A program made the translations under genes and the position numbers. The notes beneath the pieces were generated by a model that was not told where the DNA came from, did not search any database, and was given only the letters and a program-made list of their open reading frames with translations. From Winslowiella iniecta (GTDB taxonomy: Bacteria > Pseudomonadota > Gammaproteobacteria > Enterobacterales > Enterobacteriaceae), in contig NZ_JRXE01000002.1 of the NCBI RefSeq assembly GCF_001267535.1, forward strand, positions 3,777-38,036: a stretch of DNA of 34,260 nt, in the 5' to 3' direction. Shown here in pieces: positions 7,042-17,522 of the stretch. Position 1 is the stretch's first letter; the number at the start of each line of letters is the position of its first letter.

Positions 7042-9285
7042 ATGATGCATATGCGCAAAAAATTCAGTTATAAAAAGTTCAGCACTTGCTGGTGGGGATT
7101 GCCGCTAATACTTCCGCTGATCCTGATGCCGCTTTCGAGTCATTTCTCTGCCCGCCTGCAACTTCCCGACGGTGATGTCTATCTTATCTATCTGCCGCTG
7201 GCGATGATGGTTGCGATGCTGATGGTATTTGACTGGGCGGCGCTACCGGGAGTGGGTATCGCCTTGTTATGCCGGTATATTCTGTATATTTCTCCGGCTC
7301 AGGCGCTGATTGCCACCACGATCTTTCTGGTTGGCATGAGTATCAGCTGGACCGGCTATCGTATGCATGCGCGCAGCCGCTGGAGCGCCGGTTTTGGCGA
7401 GTTCAGTATGATGCCCGTGCGTCTGTTCTGGCTGGGTTTTTTTCTGCCGACCTTGATGCTGATCCTGCTACAAACCGTGGTGACGCTGGGGGTGCTGCCG
7501 GAAGCCAGCGGGATTTTTTCCCAGGACCCTTTTACCATCCGCACATTGATCAACTATCAGTCGCTATTGCTCTCCTGTGTTTCCCTGATGCAGGTCTACT
7601 ATTGGCTGATTCGGATGATCAAAAACCCGCGTTTCGCCACATTGCTATGGGGGCGTTTAAAGCGCCAAATCGCTGATGAGGTGACCGGGCGCGAATTAGT
7701 GTGCTGGGCGGCGCTGATGGCGATGATACTGGCGATTCTTACCCATTTCCGCCTTGATCGGGAAAATTTGCTGACCAGTGATTACACCCTGACGTTGTTG
7801 CTGCCGCTGATGTTATGGGCGGCGATGCGCTTTGGCTATCTGATGACGTCCCTCAGCTGGTCGCTTATTCTGGTGGCGTTGTATCAGTTTCGCGAGCAGT
7901 TTGTTGATATGCAGACCCAGCTGCTGCATCTGGCGATTATCTCCTCGAATTTGCTGGTGTTTACGCTGACGATCTTTCTGATGGCGGCGATCGGTAACCG
8001 CCAGCGCCGCATTATCATTAAATACCGGCGTGCCGCGCTGACCGATCCGGTGATTGGTTTGCCCAATCTGCGCGCACTTGATGCCGATCTCGCCACGCGT
8101 GCCCAGTCAACGCTGTGCTTTTTACGCATTCCTGAACTTGATCTGTTGAGCCGAACCTATGGTCTGCAACTGCGTATTCAGTATAAGCGCTGTCTGGCAG
8201 GGCATCTTCGTCCTTTGCTGCGTCCGGAAGAAGACGTCTATCAGCTACCGGGATTTGATCTGGCGCTGCGGCTGGAAAGCGCGACCCACCTGATACGTAT
8301 TGATGAGATTGCTACGCGCCTGAAAAACTATCGTCTGACGTGGGATGGATTACCGCTACAGCCGAGCGTCGGGCTGAGTTATTGCACCGTCAGGCCGCCA
8401 GTGAGCCACCTTCATGAGCTACTGGGAGAGCTAAGCGCGATGGCCGAAGTGTCGCTGAATAGCGGGCTGCCAGAGAATTTGCAGCAGGGCGGAGTACCGG
8501 TGCAGCGCAAAGTGAAGGATAAACTGGCGATGTTGCATGAGGTGCAACATGCGCTGGATGAAAATAAGTTTGTGCTACTGGCTCAGCGTATTCAGGGACT
8601 ACGCGGCGATGACTATCACGAAATCCTGCTGCGGATGGTGGATTCTCATGGCGATCAACTGAAGCCGGAGGTTTTCCTGCCGGTGGTGCACGAGTTTGGC
8701 ATGAGCTGGGAAATCGACCGCTGGGTACTTGACCAGACGCTGCACTTTATCGATCAGCATCGTGAATCGCTCCCGGCCGCGCGCTTATCGGTGAATCTCT
8801 TCGCCTCCACCCTGTGTCGTCCACACCTGGCGCGGGAAATCGATGTAATGTTAAAAACCTATAATGTTGAGCCGTGGCAGCTAATCGTTGAGGTGGAGGA
8901 GTCGCATATGCTGAGTGATTTTTCCTGGGGGAATCGCTCGATTAATCAGCTGCGCTATCTGGGGTGCCGTGTGGCCATTGATGATTTTGGCACCGGCTAT
9001 GCCAGCTATACCCGCCTGAAGGAGGTTCAGGCCGATATGCTGAAAATTGATGGCAGCTTTGTGCGCAATATTCTGACCAGCAGCCTCGATTACCATATTA
9101 TCGAATCGATTTGCTGCGTCGCCCGCCTGAAGCGGATGAAGGTGGTGGCAGAGTTTGTCGAATCAGATGACATTGCCGCCGCGCTGAAAAAGCTGGGAGT
9201 CGATTATTTACAGGGCTATGCCATCAGTATGCCACAGCCGTTGTCGAGCTTACCCCCGGCGGCAAACAACAAAATCAGTTCTTAG
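7042..9285 (+). CDS. pdeF: Cyclic-di-GMP phosphodiesterase PdeF (YfgF)
   Basis: An inner-membrane enzyme that hydrolyses c-di-GMP to pGpG. The N-terminal ~300 residues form a multi-helix MASE1-type sensor, starting with the WWGLPL segment shared with E. coli YfgF. A degenerate GGDEF domain follows, where the signature is replaced by PGFDL, so cyclase activity is unlikely. The C-terminal EAL domain keeps its key residues: the EILLR version of the EAL motif near residue 527, DDFGTGY near 647, LKIDG, VAEFVES and LQGY. Start 7042 gives 747 residues, the E. coli length. ATGs at 7045 and 7051, or 6991 and 6937 upstream, are alternatives because no ribosome site is clear. The 3' end overlaps tehB by 11 bp. 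Confidence 0.93.
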   Translation: MMHMRKKFSYKKFSTCWWGLPLILPLILMPLSSHFSARLQLPDGDVYLIYLPLAMMVAMLMVFDWAALPGVGIALLCRYILYISPAQALIATTIFLVGMSISWTGYRMHARSRWSAGFGEFSMMPVRLFWLGFFLPTLMLILLQTVVTLGVLPEASGIFSQDPFTIRTLINYQSLLLSCVSLMQVYYWLIRMIKNPRFATLLWGRLKRQIADEVTGRELVCWAALMAMILAILTHFRLDRENLLTSDYTLTLLLPLMLWAAMRFGYLMTSLSWSLILVALYQFREQFVDMQTQLLHLAIISSNLLVFTLTIFLMAAIGNRQRRIIIKYRRAALTDPVIGLPNLRALDADLATRAQSTLCFLRIPELDLLSRTYGLQLRIQYKRCLAGHLRPLLRPEEDVYQLPGFDLALRLESATHLIRIDEIATRLKNYRLTWDGLPLQPSVGLSYCTVRPPVSHLHELLGELSAMAEVSLNSGLPENLQQGGVPVQRKVKDKLAMLHEVQHALDENKFVLLAQRIQGLRGDDYHEILLRMVDSHGDQLKPEVFLPVVHEFGMSWEIDRWVLDQTLHFIDQHRESLPAARLSVNLFASTLCRPHLAREIDVMLKTYNVEPWQLIVEVEESHMLSDFSWGNRSINQLRYLGCRVAIDDFGTGYASYTRLKEVQADMLKIDGSFVRNILTSSLDYHIIESICCVARLKRMKVVAEFVESDDIAAALKKLGVDYLQGYAISMPQPLSSLPPAANNKISS

Positions 9286-9883
9286 TCGGTGCCTTTTGCG
9301 CCAGCAGGGTGGCGAAACGTAGCTGAATACGATTGCCGTTTTCATCGGTTTTAAACAGCTGCCCGACCTCTTCGTTGTACTTCACAATGTGCCACTTGCG
9401 GTAATAGTGACTCAGCTCACCGGATTTAAAGGTGAACGGGAAGGGCAGCGTGCAGGGATAATCGGCGGTGTCCATCGCGGCAACGATCAGGTTATAACCG
9501 TTTTTCACCGTGCTGGCCTGCATATCGGCAATCATCTGCGGGATGGTGTCCGGTTGCAGAAACATCATCACCACGGTGGAGAACACCAGCTGGTACTGAC
9601 CATTAAACCGCAGGCTATCCAGATCTTTGATCTCGGTGCTGATATGGCTTAACGATTCTTGCTCGATAATGTGGTTCAGCGTGGCAATGCTCTGCGGATT
9701 TTTATCCCAGGCGGTAAGCTCAAAACCTCGCTGATTGAGCCAGAGCGAATTGCGTCCGTTGCCGCAGCCGAGATCGAGCGCTTTACCGGGAGCAATACGG
9801 CTGGCGGCCTCGACGATTTCAGAATGGGGCGCGCTAAGCGCATATTTTTTGCTCAGGTCGTTGCGGGTGTCTGGAGTTGTCAT
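9275..9883 (-). CDS. tehB: TehB-like SAM-dependent methyltransferase (tellurite resistance)
   Basis: A 202-residue class I methyltransferase very similar to E. coli TehB. The SAM-binding LDLGCGNGR motif is at residues 36-44, and the TehB-specific AAMDTADYPCT and DENGNRIQLRFATLLA segments are present. TehB methylates tellurite and selenite using S-adenosylmethionine in the cytoplasm. In E. coli it is paired with the membrane protein TehA, but no tehA lies next to it here. The gene is convergent with pdeF, overlapping it by 11 bp, and lies downstream of ppx on the same strand. No good ribosome site is visible before the ATG. Confidence 0.92.
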   Translation of the reverse strand: MTTPDTRNDLSKKYALSAPHSEIVEAASRIAPGKALDLGCGNGRNSLWLNQRGFELTAWDKNPQSIATLNHIIEQESLSHISTEIKDLDSLRFNGQYQLVFSTVVMMFLQPDTIPQMIADMQASTVKNGYNLIVAAMDTADYPCTLPFPFTFKSGELSHYYRKWHIVKYNEEVGQLFKTDENGNRIQLRFATLLAQKAPTKN

Positions 9884-9898
9884 GATAAAACCGTTATT

Positions 9899-9943
9899 AA
9901 AAGGGAGCCGGCCTTTTTCAGCAACGACGACCCTAAGGTCGCC
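9899..9943 (-). terminator. Possible ppx terminator region (two weak stem-loops)
   Basis: Downstream of ppx on the minus strand there is a GGCGACC/GGTCGTC hairpin with a TTAG loop (9926-9943). A short AAAAGG/CCTTTT stem ending in TTTT follows (9899-9917). Neither is a strong intrinsic terminator, so read-through into tehB is possible. Confidence 0.35.
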
Positions 9944-9978
9944 GTGTATCTGCCGACTCTAAATCAGTGCCGGAATCT

Positions 9979-11505
9979 TTACGGCGCTTCCTGAATCATC
10001 AGCTTCCAGCCGACCACATCTTCCCAGTACGCCTGCTCGCGCTCAAGATCGAGCTGCACCAGGTTGTTCTGGGCAAAGTAGCCAGCAGGGAAGGTGAGCG
10101 TCCAGTGTCCATCATCGGTTTCCAGCTTCAGGCTGTCGGGTTTGGTGGTGGCCTGGCGCTGATTGTTCAGCAGAGCACCTAAACGCAGCAGAAATACCAG
10201 CGGCAGAAACTGTTTTTTCTTAAACAGCGTAAGGCGCGGCATTTCATCCACTTTCACCGCTTTACGATGATAGCGTACCAGCATCGCCAGCAACGATTGT
10301 TGATCCTGGTTAAAGCCCGGCATATTGGTATTTTGCAAAATATAGGAGGAGTGGCGCTGTAATCCGCTGTGATTAATGGTTAAACCCACTTCATGCAGCA
10401 TCGATGCCCATTTTAGCAGCGCGGCCAGCTGGGGATTCGCCAGTTTCGGATTTTGCGCTTTCCATTGCAGATAAAGCAGTTCGGTGGTGTCGAGTACACG
10501 CCGCGCCTGATCGGTGTCGATATTGTAGTGGTTCGCCAGGCTTTGTGCGGTGCGACTGCGAATATCCTGATGGCGGAAACGACCTTCCATCTCATACAGC
10601 ACGCCCTCGCGCAGCGCGCCGTCCGACAGGCGCAGCTCACGGATCGCCAGTGCGTCAAATACGCCACACAAAATCGACAGTCCGGGAACAAACACCGCTT
10701 TGCGCTCGTCAGACAAGCCTGGCAGACTGAGCGCATCAAAGGATTTATGCTTGATTACCTCTTCGTACAGCATCTCCAGACGCTCCGGGGTAATCAGCTT
10801 ATCTTTCTCACCCATCGCTTGCAGCACTTCGCAGGCTGCTTTGATGGTGCCGGATGCGCCAAGGGCAAACTGCCAGCCCAGCAGGCGATATTGCCAGGCC
10901 AGGGTTTCCAGCTTCTGCGCGGCAGCCAGCCGTGCGCGGCGGAAATTCTCTCGACTAATTACTCCTTGCGGGAAATAGAGATTGGCAAAACTGACGCATC
11001 CCATACGACGGCTCTCCACCAGTTTTGGCTCAAAATCTTCGCCGATGACCAGTTCGGTTGAACCGCCACCGATATCAATTACCAGCTTGCGGCCTTTTTC
11101 TGGCTGGGTATGTTCCACACCCATAAAAATCAGGCGCGCTTCTTCATGACCGGAGATCACTTCGATCGGATAAGGGATCACATCGGCGGCGCGTTGCAGA
11201 AAGTCTTCCGCATTCACCGCCTGACGCAGGGTATGGGTGCCGACAATGGTGACATTCGCCGGGCTGAAGCCTTGCAAACGCTCGGCAAACAGCGCCAGGC
11301 AATTCAGACCACGCTGGATCGCCTCTTCACTGAGCACATTGTTGGCATCCAGCCCGTCGGCCAGATGTACCCGCTGTTTCAACCTTCCCAGCACCTGCAT
11401 GGCACCATCCACCACGCGTGCAATCACCATGTGGAAACTGTTTGAACCGAGGTCAATGGCAGCAAATTCCTGCGGTTTGGGGGTACTTTTATGGGATATT
11501 GGCAT
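9979..11505 (-). CDS. ppx: Exopolyphosphatase
   Basis: A 508-residue Ppx/GppA phosphatase that releases phosphate from the ends of long polyphosphate chains. The ASKHA-fold motifs are clear: [10 protein letters not shown] near residues 18-27, [10 protein letters not shown] holding the catalytic Glu near 122, and DIGGGSTEL near 145. The C-terminal HD-like region ([18 protein letters not shown]) that binds the polymer is complete. Length and sequence match E. coli Ppx (513). It starts 6 bp after the ppk stop with no clear ribosome site of its own, which points to translational coupling in a ppk-ppx operon. Confidence 0.97.
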   Translation of the reverse strand: MPISHKSTPKPQEFAAIDLGSNSFHMVIARVVDGAMQVLGRLKQRVHLADGLDANNVLSEEAIQRGLNCLALFAERLQGFSPANVTIVGTHTLRQAVNAEDFLQRAADVIPYPIEVISGHEEARLIFMGVEHTQPEKGRKLVIDIGGGSTELVIGEDFEPKLVESRRMGCVSFANLYFPQGVISRENFRRARLAAAQKLETLAWQYRLLGWQFALGASGTIKAACEVLQAMGEKDKLITPERLEMLYEEVIKHKSFDALSLPGLSDERKAVFVPGLSILCGVFDALAIRELRLSDGALREGVLYEMEGRFRHQDIRSRTAQSLANHYNIDTDQARRVLDTTELLYLQWKAQNPKLANPQLAALLKWASMLHEVGLTINHSGLQRHSSYILQNTNMPGFNQDQQSLLAMLVRYHRKAVKVDEMPRLTLFKKKQFLPLVFLLRLGALLNNQRQATTKPDSLKLETDDGHWTLTFPAGYFAQNNLVQLDLEREQAYWEDVVGWKLMIQEAP

Positions 11506-11511
11506 AGTGAA

Positions 11512-13572
11512 TTATTCAGGTTGTTCCAGGGATTTGATGTAATCGTAAATGGCCAACTGCGCGCGAACTTTACGGCGGTTGCCACGCGGCACATAACGGT
11601 TACTCAGCTCTTTATCAACGAAGCGGGCTTTAAGGGTATCACTGAACAGGATGTCAATAATATCCAGTATGCGCTGTTTTAGCGTGGGATCGAGGATCGC
11701 CACCGCCACTTCGATGCGGTAATCAATATTACGGGTCATCCAGTCGGCAGAAGAGAGATAGACTTTTTTATCGCCGGCGTTATCAAAAATATACACCCGG
11801 TCATGCTCAAGATAGCGGTCTACAATACTGATTACTTTAATGTTATCGCTGATACCTTCCAGATTTGGGATCAGTGAACACATTCCGCGAATCAGCAGGT
11901 TAACCTTTACCCCGACGCTGGAAGCGGTGTACAGCCGGTCGACTAAACCTTTATCCACCAGATTGTTCACTTTCAGCGTAATGCCAGCCTCAATTCCTTT
12001 CTGTGCATTGGCAATTTCATTATCGATCAGCTGATATAGCATTCGGCGCGAGTTTTGCGGCGAGACCATCAGATGTTCAAAACTGACCGGGCGATAAGGG
12101 TTTTCGATAAAGTTAAATACCCGACGCACTTCGTTAGTGATACGCGCATCGGCAGTCAGTAATGAGTAGTCGGTATAGATACGTGCGGTCTTCTCGTTAA
12201 AGTTACCGGTGCCAATATGAGCGTAGCGCACAATTTCATCGTTCTCACGACGCGAGATCAAAAACAGCTTGGCGTGGATCTTTAATCCCGGTGCGGAGAA
12301 GATCACATGCACACCCGCTTCGGTTAAGCGTTTTGCCCAGTGAATATTGGCTGCTTCGTCGAAACGCGCCTGTAACTCGACCACCACCGTGACTTTTTTG
12401 CCGTTATAGGCGGCGTGAATCATCGCATCAATAATGCGCGAGTTTTTCGCCACGCGGTAAATATTGATTTTGATCGCCAGCACGCTCGGATCAAATGATG
12501 CCTGGCGCAGCAGCTCCAGCACGTGCTCGAAGGTGTGATAAGGATAATAGAGCAGCACGTCGCGATGGCGGATGGCATCAAAACCGTTACGGAAGCCGTC
12601 AAACCAGATATGGCGCAGCTGCGGCAGCGGTTTGTTCACCAGGTTGGCTTTGCCAACGTTCGGGAAACTAATAAAGTCTTTAAAGTTATGGTAACGACCA
12701 CCGGGAATAATTGAATCGTAGTTCGAGATACTTAGCTTGCCACGCAGCAGTTCGACCATCGCATCCGGCATATCACGCTGATAAACAAAGCGAACCGGCT
12801 CGGCGGTCAGGCGCTGTTTCAGGCTGGATGACATCAACTCCAGCAGGCTGGATTCCATTTCAGTCACCAGATCATATTCGGCGTCACGCGTCATTTTCAT
12901 TGAATAGGCGTTGAGCGCGTCATAATCGAAAAAGCCTTTAAAGATATCATCCAGACAGTAGCGCAGGATGTTATCCAGCAGGATCATGGGCTTGCGGCGA
13001 CGTGGCGTTTCCGGTGGCAGATTAACGAAGCGCGGCACTTTATCGGATGGGATCTCCAGCAGCGCATAACGGATATCTTCGCCGCGAATAATTTCGATCG
13101 CCAGATAGGTGTAATCGTCTTTAAGAAACTCAGTCAGATCGGTGTCGCGGTTGATCAGAATCGGTGTGATGTGCTGGCGCAGATGATGTTTAAAGTAGTG
13201 ACGCAGCCAGTTCTGCTGATTCGGCGACAGCTGACGTTCATTGATCAGGAAAATCTGGTTGCGTGCCATTTCCAGCAACAGATCGTTATACAGGCCGTCA
13301 AACTCTTGATCGGCTTTCATCACCCGCTGCTGAATCTTTTTCAGCAAATGGCGTGGCGTGCTGGCCGAACCCTGTTCTTCGCCAATCAGAATGCGGCGTT
13401 TCAGGTCGGCAAAGCGAACCTTATAGAATTCATCAAGATTATTGGAGTAAATACCCAGAAAACGCATGCGCTCAATCAACGGATTGCTTTTGTCTGCTGC
13501 TTCCTGCAATACACGCTCATTAAAAGATAACCAGCTCAGTTCTTTTTCAATGTATAACTTTTCCTGACCCAT
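11512..13572 (-). CDS. ppk1: Polyphosphate kinase 1
   Basis: A 686-residue membrane-associated enzyme that reversibly moves the gamma phosphate of ATP onto polyphosphate. The N, head and two phospholipase-D-like C domains are all present. The autophosphorylated histidine is in [11 protein letters not shown] near residue 433, and [12 protein letters not shown] lies near the C-terminus. It is close to E. coli Ppk (688 residues), two residues shorter near WFDGFRNGF. The start at 13572 follows GGAG and gives the [13 protein letters not shown]-terminus; a 10-residue upstream extension is possible but unlikely. It is followed directly by ppx and is divergent from the Pst-like operon. Confidence 0.98.
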   Translation of the reverse strand: MGQEKLYIEKELSWLSFNERVLQEAADKSNPLIERMRFLGIYSNNLDEFYKVRFADLKRRILIGEEQGSASTPRHLLKKIQQRVMKADQEFDGLYNDLLLEMARNQIFLINERQLSPNQQNWLRHYFKHHLRQHITPILINRDTDLTEFLKDDYTYLAIEIIRGEDIRYALLEIPSDKVPRFVNLPPETPRRRKPMILLDNILRYCLDDIFKGFFDYDALNAYSMKMTRDAEYDLVTEMESSLLELMSSSLKQRLTAEPVRFVYQRDMPDAMVELLRGKLSISNYDSIIPGGRYHNFKDFISFPNVGKANLVNKPLPQLRHIWFDGFRNGFDAIRHRDVLLYYPYHTFEHVLELLRQASFDPSVLAIKINIYRVAKNSRIIDAMIHAAYNGKKVTVVVELQARFDEAANIHWAKRLTEAGVHVIFSAPGLKIHAKLFLISRRENDEIVRYAHIGTGNFNEKTARIYTDYSLLTADARITNEVRRVFNFIENPYRPVSFEHLMVSPQNSRRMLYQLIDNEIANAQKGIEAGITLKVNNLVDKGLVDRLYTASSVGVKVNLLIRGMCSLIPNLEGISDNIKVISIVDRYLEHDRVYIFDNAGDKKVYLSSADWMTRNIDYRIEVAVAILDPTLKQRILDIIDILFSDTLKARFVDKELSNRYVPRGNRRKVRAQLAIYDYIKSLEQPE

Positions 13573-13726
13573 TTTTACTCCGATGTGCTGATTCAGGACC
13601 AAGGTATCTGGTGTCCGAATCCATTATGGCGAGAGTATGGCTGCATTGTCCAACCTCAATAGTTGTCTTATCAAGCGGCTACGGGCAACATAGCGGCTTC
13701 AAAGCGAAACGGAACCTTTTTCTGGC
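13573..13726. promoter_or_regulatory. ppk / pst-like divergent promoter region
   Basis: This 154-bp gap must hold promoters for both the ppk-ppx and the pstC-like operons. I looked for a Pho box (two CTGTCAT-like half sites) and found none convincing; TTGTCTTAT near 13664 resembles only one half. A shared response to phosphate is suggested by arrangement, not by a visible site. Confidence 0.35.
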
Positions 13727-15859
13727 ATGATCGACAACCATATTCCCGTGCAATTCAGCGACACACGTCGGCGATTTATCGACCGGCTGACGCATCGCGT
13801 GGTCACGGCCTGTGGCGTCGGTATCCTGCTGGTCATGATGCTGCTGTTTTTCTGGCTAATCTGGGTAGTGACGCCGCTGTTTACCGCGCCGTCACTCCAG
13901 CCAGTCAGTCATTTTGCTTTGTGGCAACCGCAACCTGCGGTGGCGATTGGTCTGAATAGCCAATGGGGCTGGCGTATTGACCAGCACGGCACCGCCCGTT
14001 TCATTCCGCTGAGCGGCGAACCGGCGGAACCGGCGTTACAGGTTGCCAGTGGCCCGGTTCAGGCGGCGATTACCGCCGATAAATCTGCGGTGGCATTGTT
14101 ACAGCCTGATGGCAGCTTAAAACTTATTGCCGCCGATTTTACCGCCAGCAACGGTGAACCGCGCTGGAAATTTCCGCTGGGCGACCGCGCACTGGCGATT
14201 TCAACACAACCGTTACGTCATCCGGCTGTCGCGCGCAGCGCCCATGATCGCTGGTTATTTGCTGCGGCCAGCGATAACACCATTGAGCTGGCGCGGCTAC
14301 AGCCAAATCAGACGCCGGTCATCCAGACCCTTAGTCAGGCGGGCACTGACCAGCTATTAATGACGCCGGACGGCAAACTGCTGTTTGCGCTGGCCGATAA
14401 TTTGCTGCGCGTCTGGCGCATTACCGCTGATAACATTACCTTGCGCGACACGATTACGCTGCAAGAAAAACCGCAGAATATGCTGTTACTGAGTGGCGGT
14501 GACTCGCTGCTGCTGGCCGGGCCATCCGGCATTGCTCAATGGTTCGATATCGCCAGTCCCACCGGCCCGCATCTTAATTTTATCCGCAATTTCAAAGGCG
14601 CTGAAGCACAACCGCTGTTCTTCAGTGAGGCTCATCGGAGGGTGTTTGCCACCCTCAGTCCGCAAGGGCAGTTAAAGCTGTTTGCCAGTAAACAGGACGG
14701 CGCCATTTTCTCCCATTCGCTGCCTGCCGGGATCACTGCCGCCGAGTTTTCCCCGCAGGGGGATGGGCTGCTGGTGGAACGAGCCGGGCAGTGGAACTAC
14801 TTCCGCTTGCACAACCCGTTGCCGGATTTTAGCTGGCGTAGCCTGTGGCAGAAAGTCTGGTATGAAAACTATCCGCAACCGGCGTGGGTTTGGCAATCGA
14901 CGGCGGCGGAAGATTACTATCAGGCAAAATTCAGTCTGGTGCCGATGGTCTCCGGGACGCTGAAGGCCGCAGCGCTGGCACTGCTGTTCGCCACGCCGTT
15001 AGCGCTGGCCGCCGCCATTTATACTGCCTGGTTTATGTCCCCGGCGTTGCGGCGTTGGGTGAAACCGGGCATCGAAATGATGGGCGCATTGCCGAGTGTG
15101 GTGGTCGGCCTGATCGCCGGATTGTGGCTGGCACCGCGCATTGCCGATCATCTGTCCGGTGTACTGCTGCTGCCATTTATGCTGGCTGCCACACTGCTGC
15201 TGTGTGGCTGGGGTTCGCGGCGTTTGCCGCCTCGCTGGCAACGGCTGTGTGCCGAAGGTCGTGAAGTATGGATACTGGTGCCACTCCTGCTGCTGGTCAG
15301 TCTGCTGACGCTATGGCTGTTGCCGCTGGTGGATGGCTGGCTGTTTGGCCGCGGTCTGGCGGAACGCCTGGCGCACGGTTATGAGCAGCGTAATTTGCTG
15401 GTTGCCGGTGTGGCGATGGGATTTGCGCTGGTGCCGCTAATTTTTACGCTGGCTGAAGATGCGATTTTCAGCGTGCCCGCCTCGCTGGGTCAAGGTTCGC
15501 TGGCACTGGGCGCGACGCCATGGCAAACCCTGTCGCGCGTAGTGTTACCTGGCGCGTCGGCGGGTATTTTCGCCGCACTGATGATCGGGTTTGGTCGCGC
15601 GGTGGGGGAAACCATGATTGTGCTGATGGCCACCGGCAATACGCCGGTCACCGATGGCGGTGTGTTCCACGGTTTGCGTACTCTGTCGGCCAATATCGCT
15701 GTTGAGATGCCGGAAGCGGCGGCAGGCAGTGCCCATTACCGCATTCTGTTCCTCAGCGCGCTGGTGCTGCTGCTGTTTACCCTGATGGTGAATACGCTGG
15801 CGGAAGTGGTGCGCCAGCGGCTGCGTCAGCGCTATGGTCAGCATGAGGGGCAGGGATGA
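13727..15859 (+). CDS. pstC: Long-form PstC-like phosphate ABC transporter permease
   Basis: A 710-residue inner-membrane permease, more than twice the length of E. coli PstC. After one membrane helix (about 27-50) comes a periplasmic insert of roughly 350 residues. This insert has repeated beta-propeller-like units such as LLQPDGSLKLI, TPDGKLLFALADNLLRVW and LSPQGQLKLF. The BPD_transp_1 domain occupies the last ~300 residues, with the ATPase-contacting EAA loop around [17 protein letters not shown] and GRAVGET in the following helix. Long PstC proteins of this kind occur in Pseudomonas and other gammaproteobacteria. It overlaps pstA by ATGA. Phosphate is the likely substrate from family and from the polyphosphate neighbours; no binding protein is encoded beside it. 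Confidence 0.87.
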   Translation: MIDNHIPVQFSDTRRRFIDRLTHRVVTACGVGILLVMMLLFFWLIWVVTPLFTAPSLQPVSHFALWQPQPAVAIGLNSQWGWRIDQHGTARFIPLSGEPAEPALQVASGPVQAAITADKSAVALLQPDGSLKLIAADFTASNGEPRWKFPLGDRALAISTQPLRHPAVARSAHDRWLFAAASDNTIELARLQPNQTPVIQTLSQAGTDQLLMTPDGKLLFALADNLLRVWRITADNITLRDTITLQEKPQNMLLLSGGDSLLLAGPSGIAQWFDIASPTGPHLNFIRNFKGAEAQPLFFSEAHRRVFATLSPQGQLKLFASKQDGAIFSHSLPAGITAAEFSPQGDGLLVERAGQWNYFRLHNPLPDFSWRSLWQKVWYENYPQPAWVWQSTAAEDYYQAKFSLVPMVSGTLKAAALALLFATPLALAAAIYTAWFMSPALRRWVKPGIEMMGALPSVVVGLIAGLWLAPRIADHLSGVLLLPFMLAATLLLCGWGSRRLPPRWQRLCAEGREVWILVPLLLLVSLLTLWLLPLVDGWLFGRGLAERLAHGYEQRNLLVAGVAMGFALVPLIFTLAEDAIFSVPASLGQGSLALGATPWQTLSRVVLPGASAGIFAALMIGFGRAVGETMIVLMATGNTPVTDGGVFHGLRTLSANIAVEMPEAAAGSAHYRILFLSALVLLLFTLMVNTLAEVVRQRLRQRYGQHEGQG

Positions 15860-17508
15860 ATAAGTGGATGGCGCAGAACGACCGCTGGCGCTGGTTAACC
15901 GCTGGTGCAGTGGCGTTCAGCCTGCTGGCTTTTTTGCTGCTGATTAGCTTACTGGCCTGGCAGGGACTGCGCGGTTTCTGGCCGCAGCCGGTGACGCTGT
16001 TTACGCTGAATCAACCCGGCGCGGGCAGTGTGCAATTGTTGGGCGAGGTGGTCAACCGTAGCCAGGTTTCCCGCCAGCAGTTACAGGATAGCGGTAGCAG
16101 GATCGCCGGGCAGATGCCGGAAAGCGTCACGCGTTATCTGATCAAAACCGGTAACCGCGATTTTGCCGCGCCGGATTTCCGCACGTTGTTATCCAGCGAT
16201 ATCCACCAGCGCCAACAGCCGGAAGAGATTATCGTGTTGCAGCGCCGCAGCGGCGGCAACGCCTACGGCTGGTTTACCGGTTTGCGCGACGGGACTCAAC
16301 CGTTAATTGCGCAGAATATGGATAAAGCACTGCAACAGCGGTTGTTGCAAACGCGTCAGCAGTTGCAACAGGCGGCGCAGATTCGTCGCGTCGAGATGGC
16401 GAAGGTCAATGCTCAACTGGAAGCATTGCATCAACAGGCGCAAGAGCTGCGTGAAGAGCAGCAGTACACTGCGCAGGAGCAGTCGATTCATCAGGCGGAT
16501 CGGGCTGAATTACAGCGCCAGTTTAACCAACTGGCGACGCGGCTGGCTTCGCTTAACAGCGAAACAGAACGCAGCGCGCTACTGTTGCGCGATGCCAGCG
16601 GAAATGTGCAGCGTATTCCGTTGACGCAAATCGTTGCCGCCTGGCATCCTAATGCGATGACGCTGGGGCAGAAATGGCGCCATTTCGCCACGCAGATCTG
16701 GCATTTTATCAGCGATTCACCGGGCGAATATCAAGCGGATGGCGGCGCGTTTCCGGCGATTTTCGGTACGGTATTGATGGTGCTGCTGATGTCAGTGGTG
16801 GTGATGCCGTTAGGGGTGATTGCCGCTGTCTGGCTGCATGAATACGCTGACCGTAACGCGTTAACTCGTTTAGTGCGTATCGCAGTGGTGAATCTCGCCG
16901 GTGTACCGTCGATTGTCTACGGCGTTTTTGGCCTCGGATTTTTTGTCTGGCTGATTGGCGGCACGCTCGATCAGCTGTTTTTCCCGGCCTCGCTCCCCAA
17001 TCCCACTTTCGGCACGCCGGGCTTATTATGGGCCTCGCTGACGCTGGCGCTGCTGACGTTGCCGGTGGTGATTGTCGCGACCGAAGAGGGACTGTCGCGC
17101 ATTCCTGCCGCGCTGCGTCAGGGTTCGCTGGCACTGGGCGCCACCCGGGCGGAAACCTTGTGGCATATCACGTTGCCGCTGGCCTTACCGGCGATGCTGA
17201 CCGGCCTGATTCTGGCGGTGGCGCGTGCCGCTGGCGAAACGGCGCCGCTGATGCTGGTCGGGGTGGTAAAACTGGTGCCGGAACTGCCGATCGACGGCAT
17301 TTTCCCTTATCTGCATCTCGATCGTAAATTTATGCACCTTGGCTTTCAGATCTACGATCTGGCCTTCCAGAGTCCGAACGCCGAAGCGGAGCGACCGCTG
17401 GTTTATGCCACCGCATTATTACTGGTGAGCATCGTGACAGGACTGAATCTGGTGGCGATGGGGTTACGCCATCGCCTGCGCGAGCGCTATCGTGCGCTGG
17501 TGCAATAA
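15856..17508 (+). CDS. pstA: Long-form PstA-like phosphate ABC transporter permease
   Basis: A 550-residue partner permease, longer than E. coli PstA (about 296). A first membrane helix (about 14-38) leads into a periplasmic segment of about 250 residues whose middle (about 155-240) is Gln/Glu/Leu-rich and reads as a long coiled coil. Six or so helices follow from residue 300, with the EAA loop near [20 protein letters not shown] and [10 protein letters not shown]. The start overlaps the pstC stop (ATGA) behind a GAGGGGCAGGG ribosome site. Together with PstC it should form the membrane channel driven by the PstB-like ATPase. The coiled coil could dock the propeller of PstC or a partner protein. 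Confidence 0.88.
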   Translation: MNKWMAQNDRWRWLTAGAVAFSLLAFLLLISLLAWQGLRGFWPQPVTLFTLNQPGAGSVQLLGEVVNRSQVSRQQLQDSGSRIAGQMPESVTRYLIKTGNRDFAAPDFRTLLSSDIHQRQQPEEIIVLQRRSGGNAYGWFTGLRDGTQPLIAQNMDKALQQRLLQTRQQLQQAAQIRRVEMAKVNAQLEALHQQAQELREEQQYTAQEQSIHQADRAELQRQFNQLATRLASLNSETERSALLLRDASGNVQRIPLTQIVAAWHPNAMTLGQKWRHFATQIWHFISDSPGEYQADGGAFPAIFGTVLMVLLMSVVVMPLGVIAAVWLHEYADRNALTRLVRIAVVNLAGVPSIVYGVFGLGFFVWLIGGTLDQLFFPASLPNPTFGTPGLLWASLTLALLTLPVVIVATEEGLSRIPAALRQGSLALGATRAETLWHITLPLALPAMLTGLILAVARAAGETAPLMLVGVVKLVPELPIDGIFPYLHLDRKFMHLGFQIYDLAFQSPNAEAERPLVYATALLLVSIVTGLNLVAMGLRHRLRERYRALVQ

Positions 17509-17522
17509 CTTTGGACACTGTA

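Noticed and set aside
10453..11061. 202-codon rightward ORF inside ppx
   Set aside because: It lies fully antisense to ppx, whose sequence matches E. coli Ppx end to end, and shows no domain.
13573..13726. Pho box between ppk and the pst-like operon
   Set aside because: Only one weak half site (TTGTCTTAT) is seen; the second CTGTCAT-like half is absent at the correct spacing on both strands.
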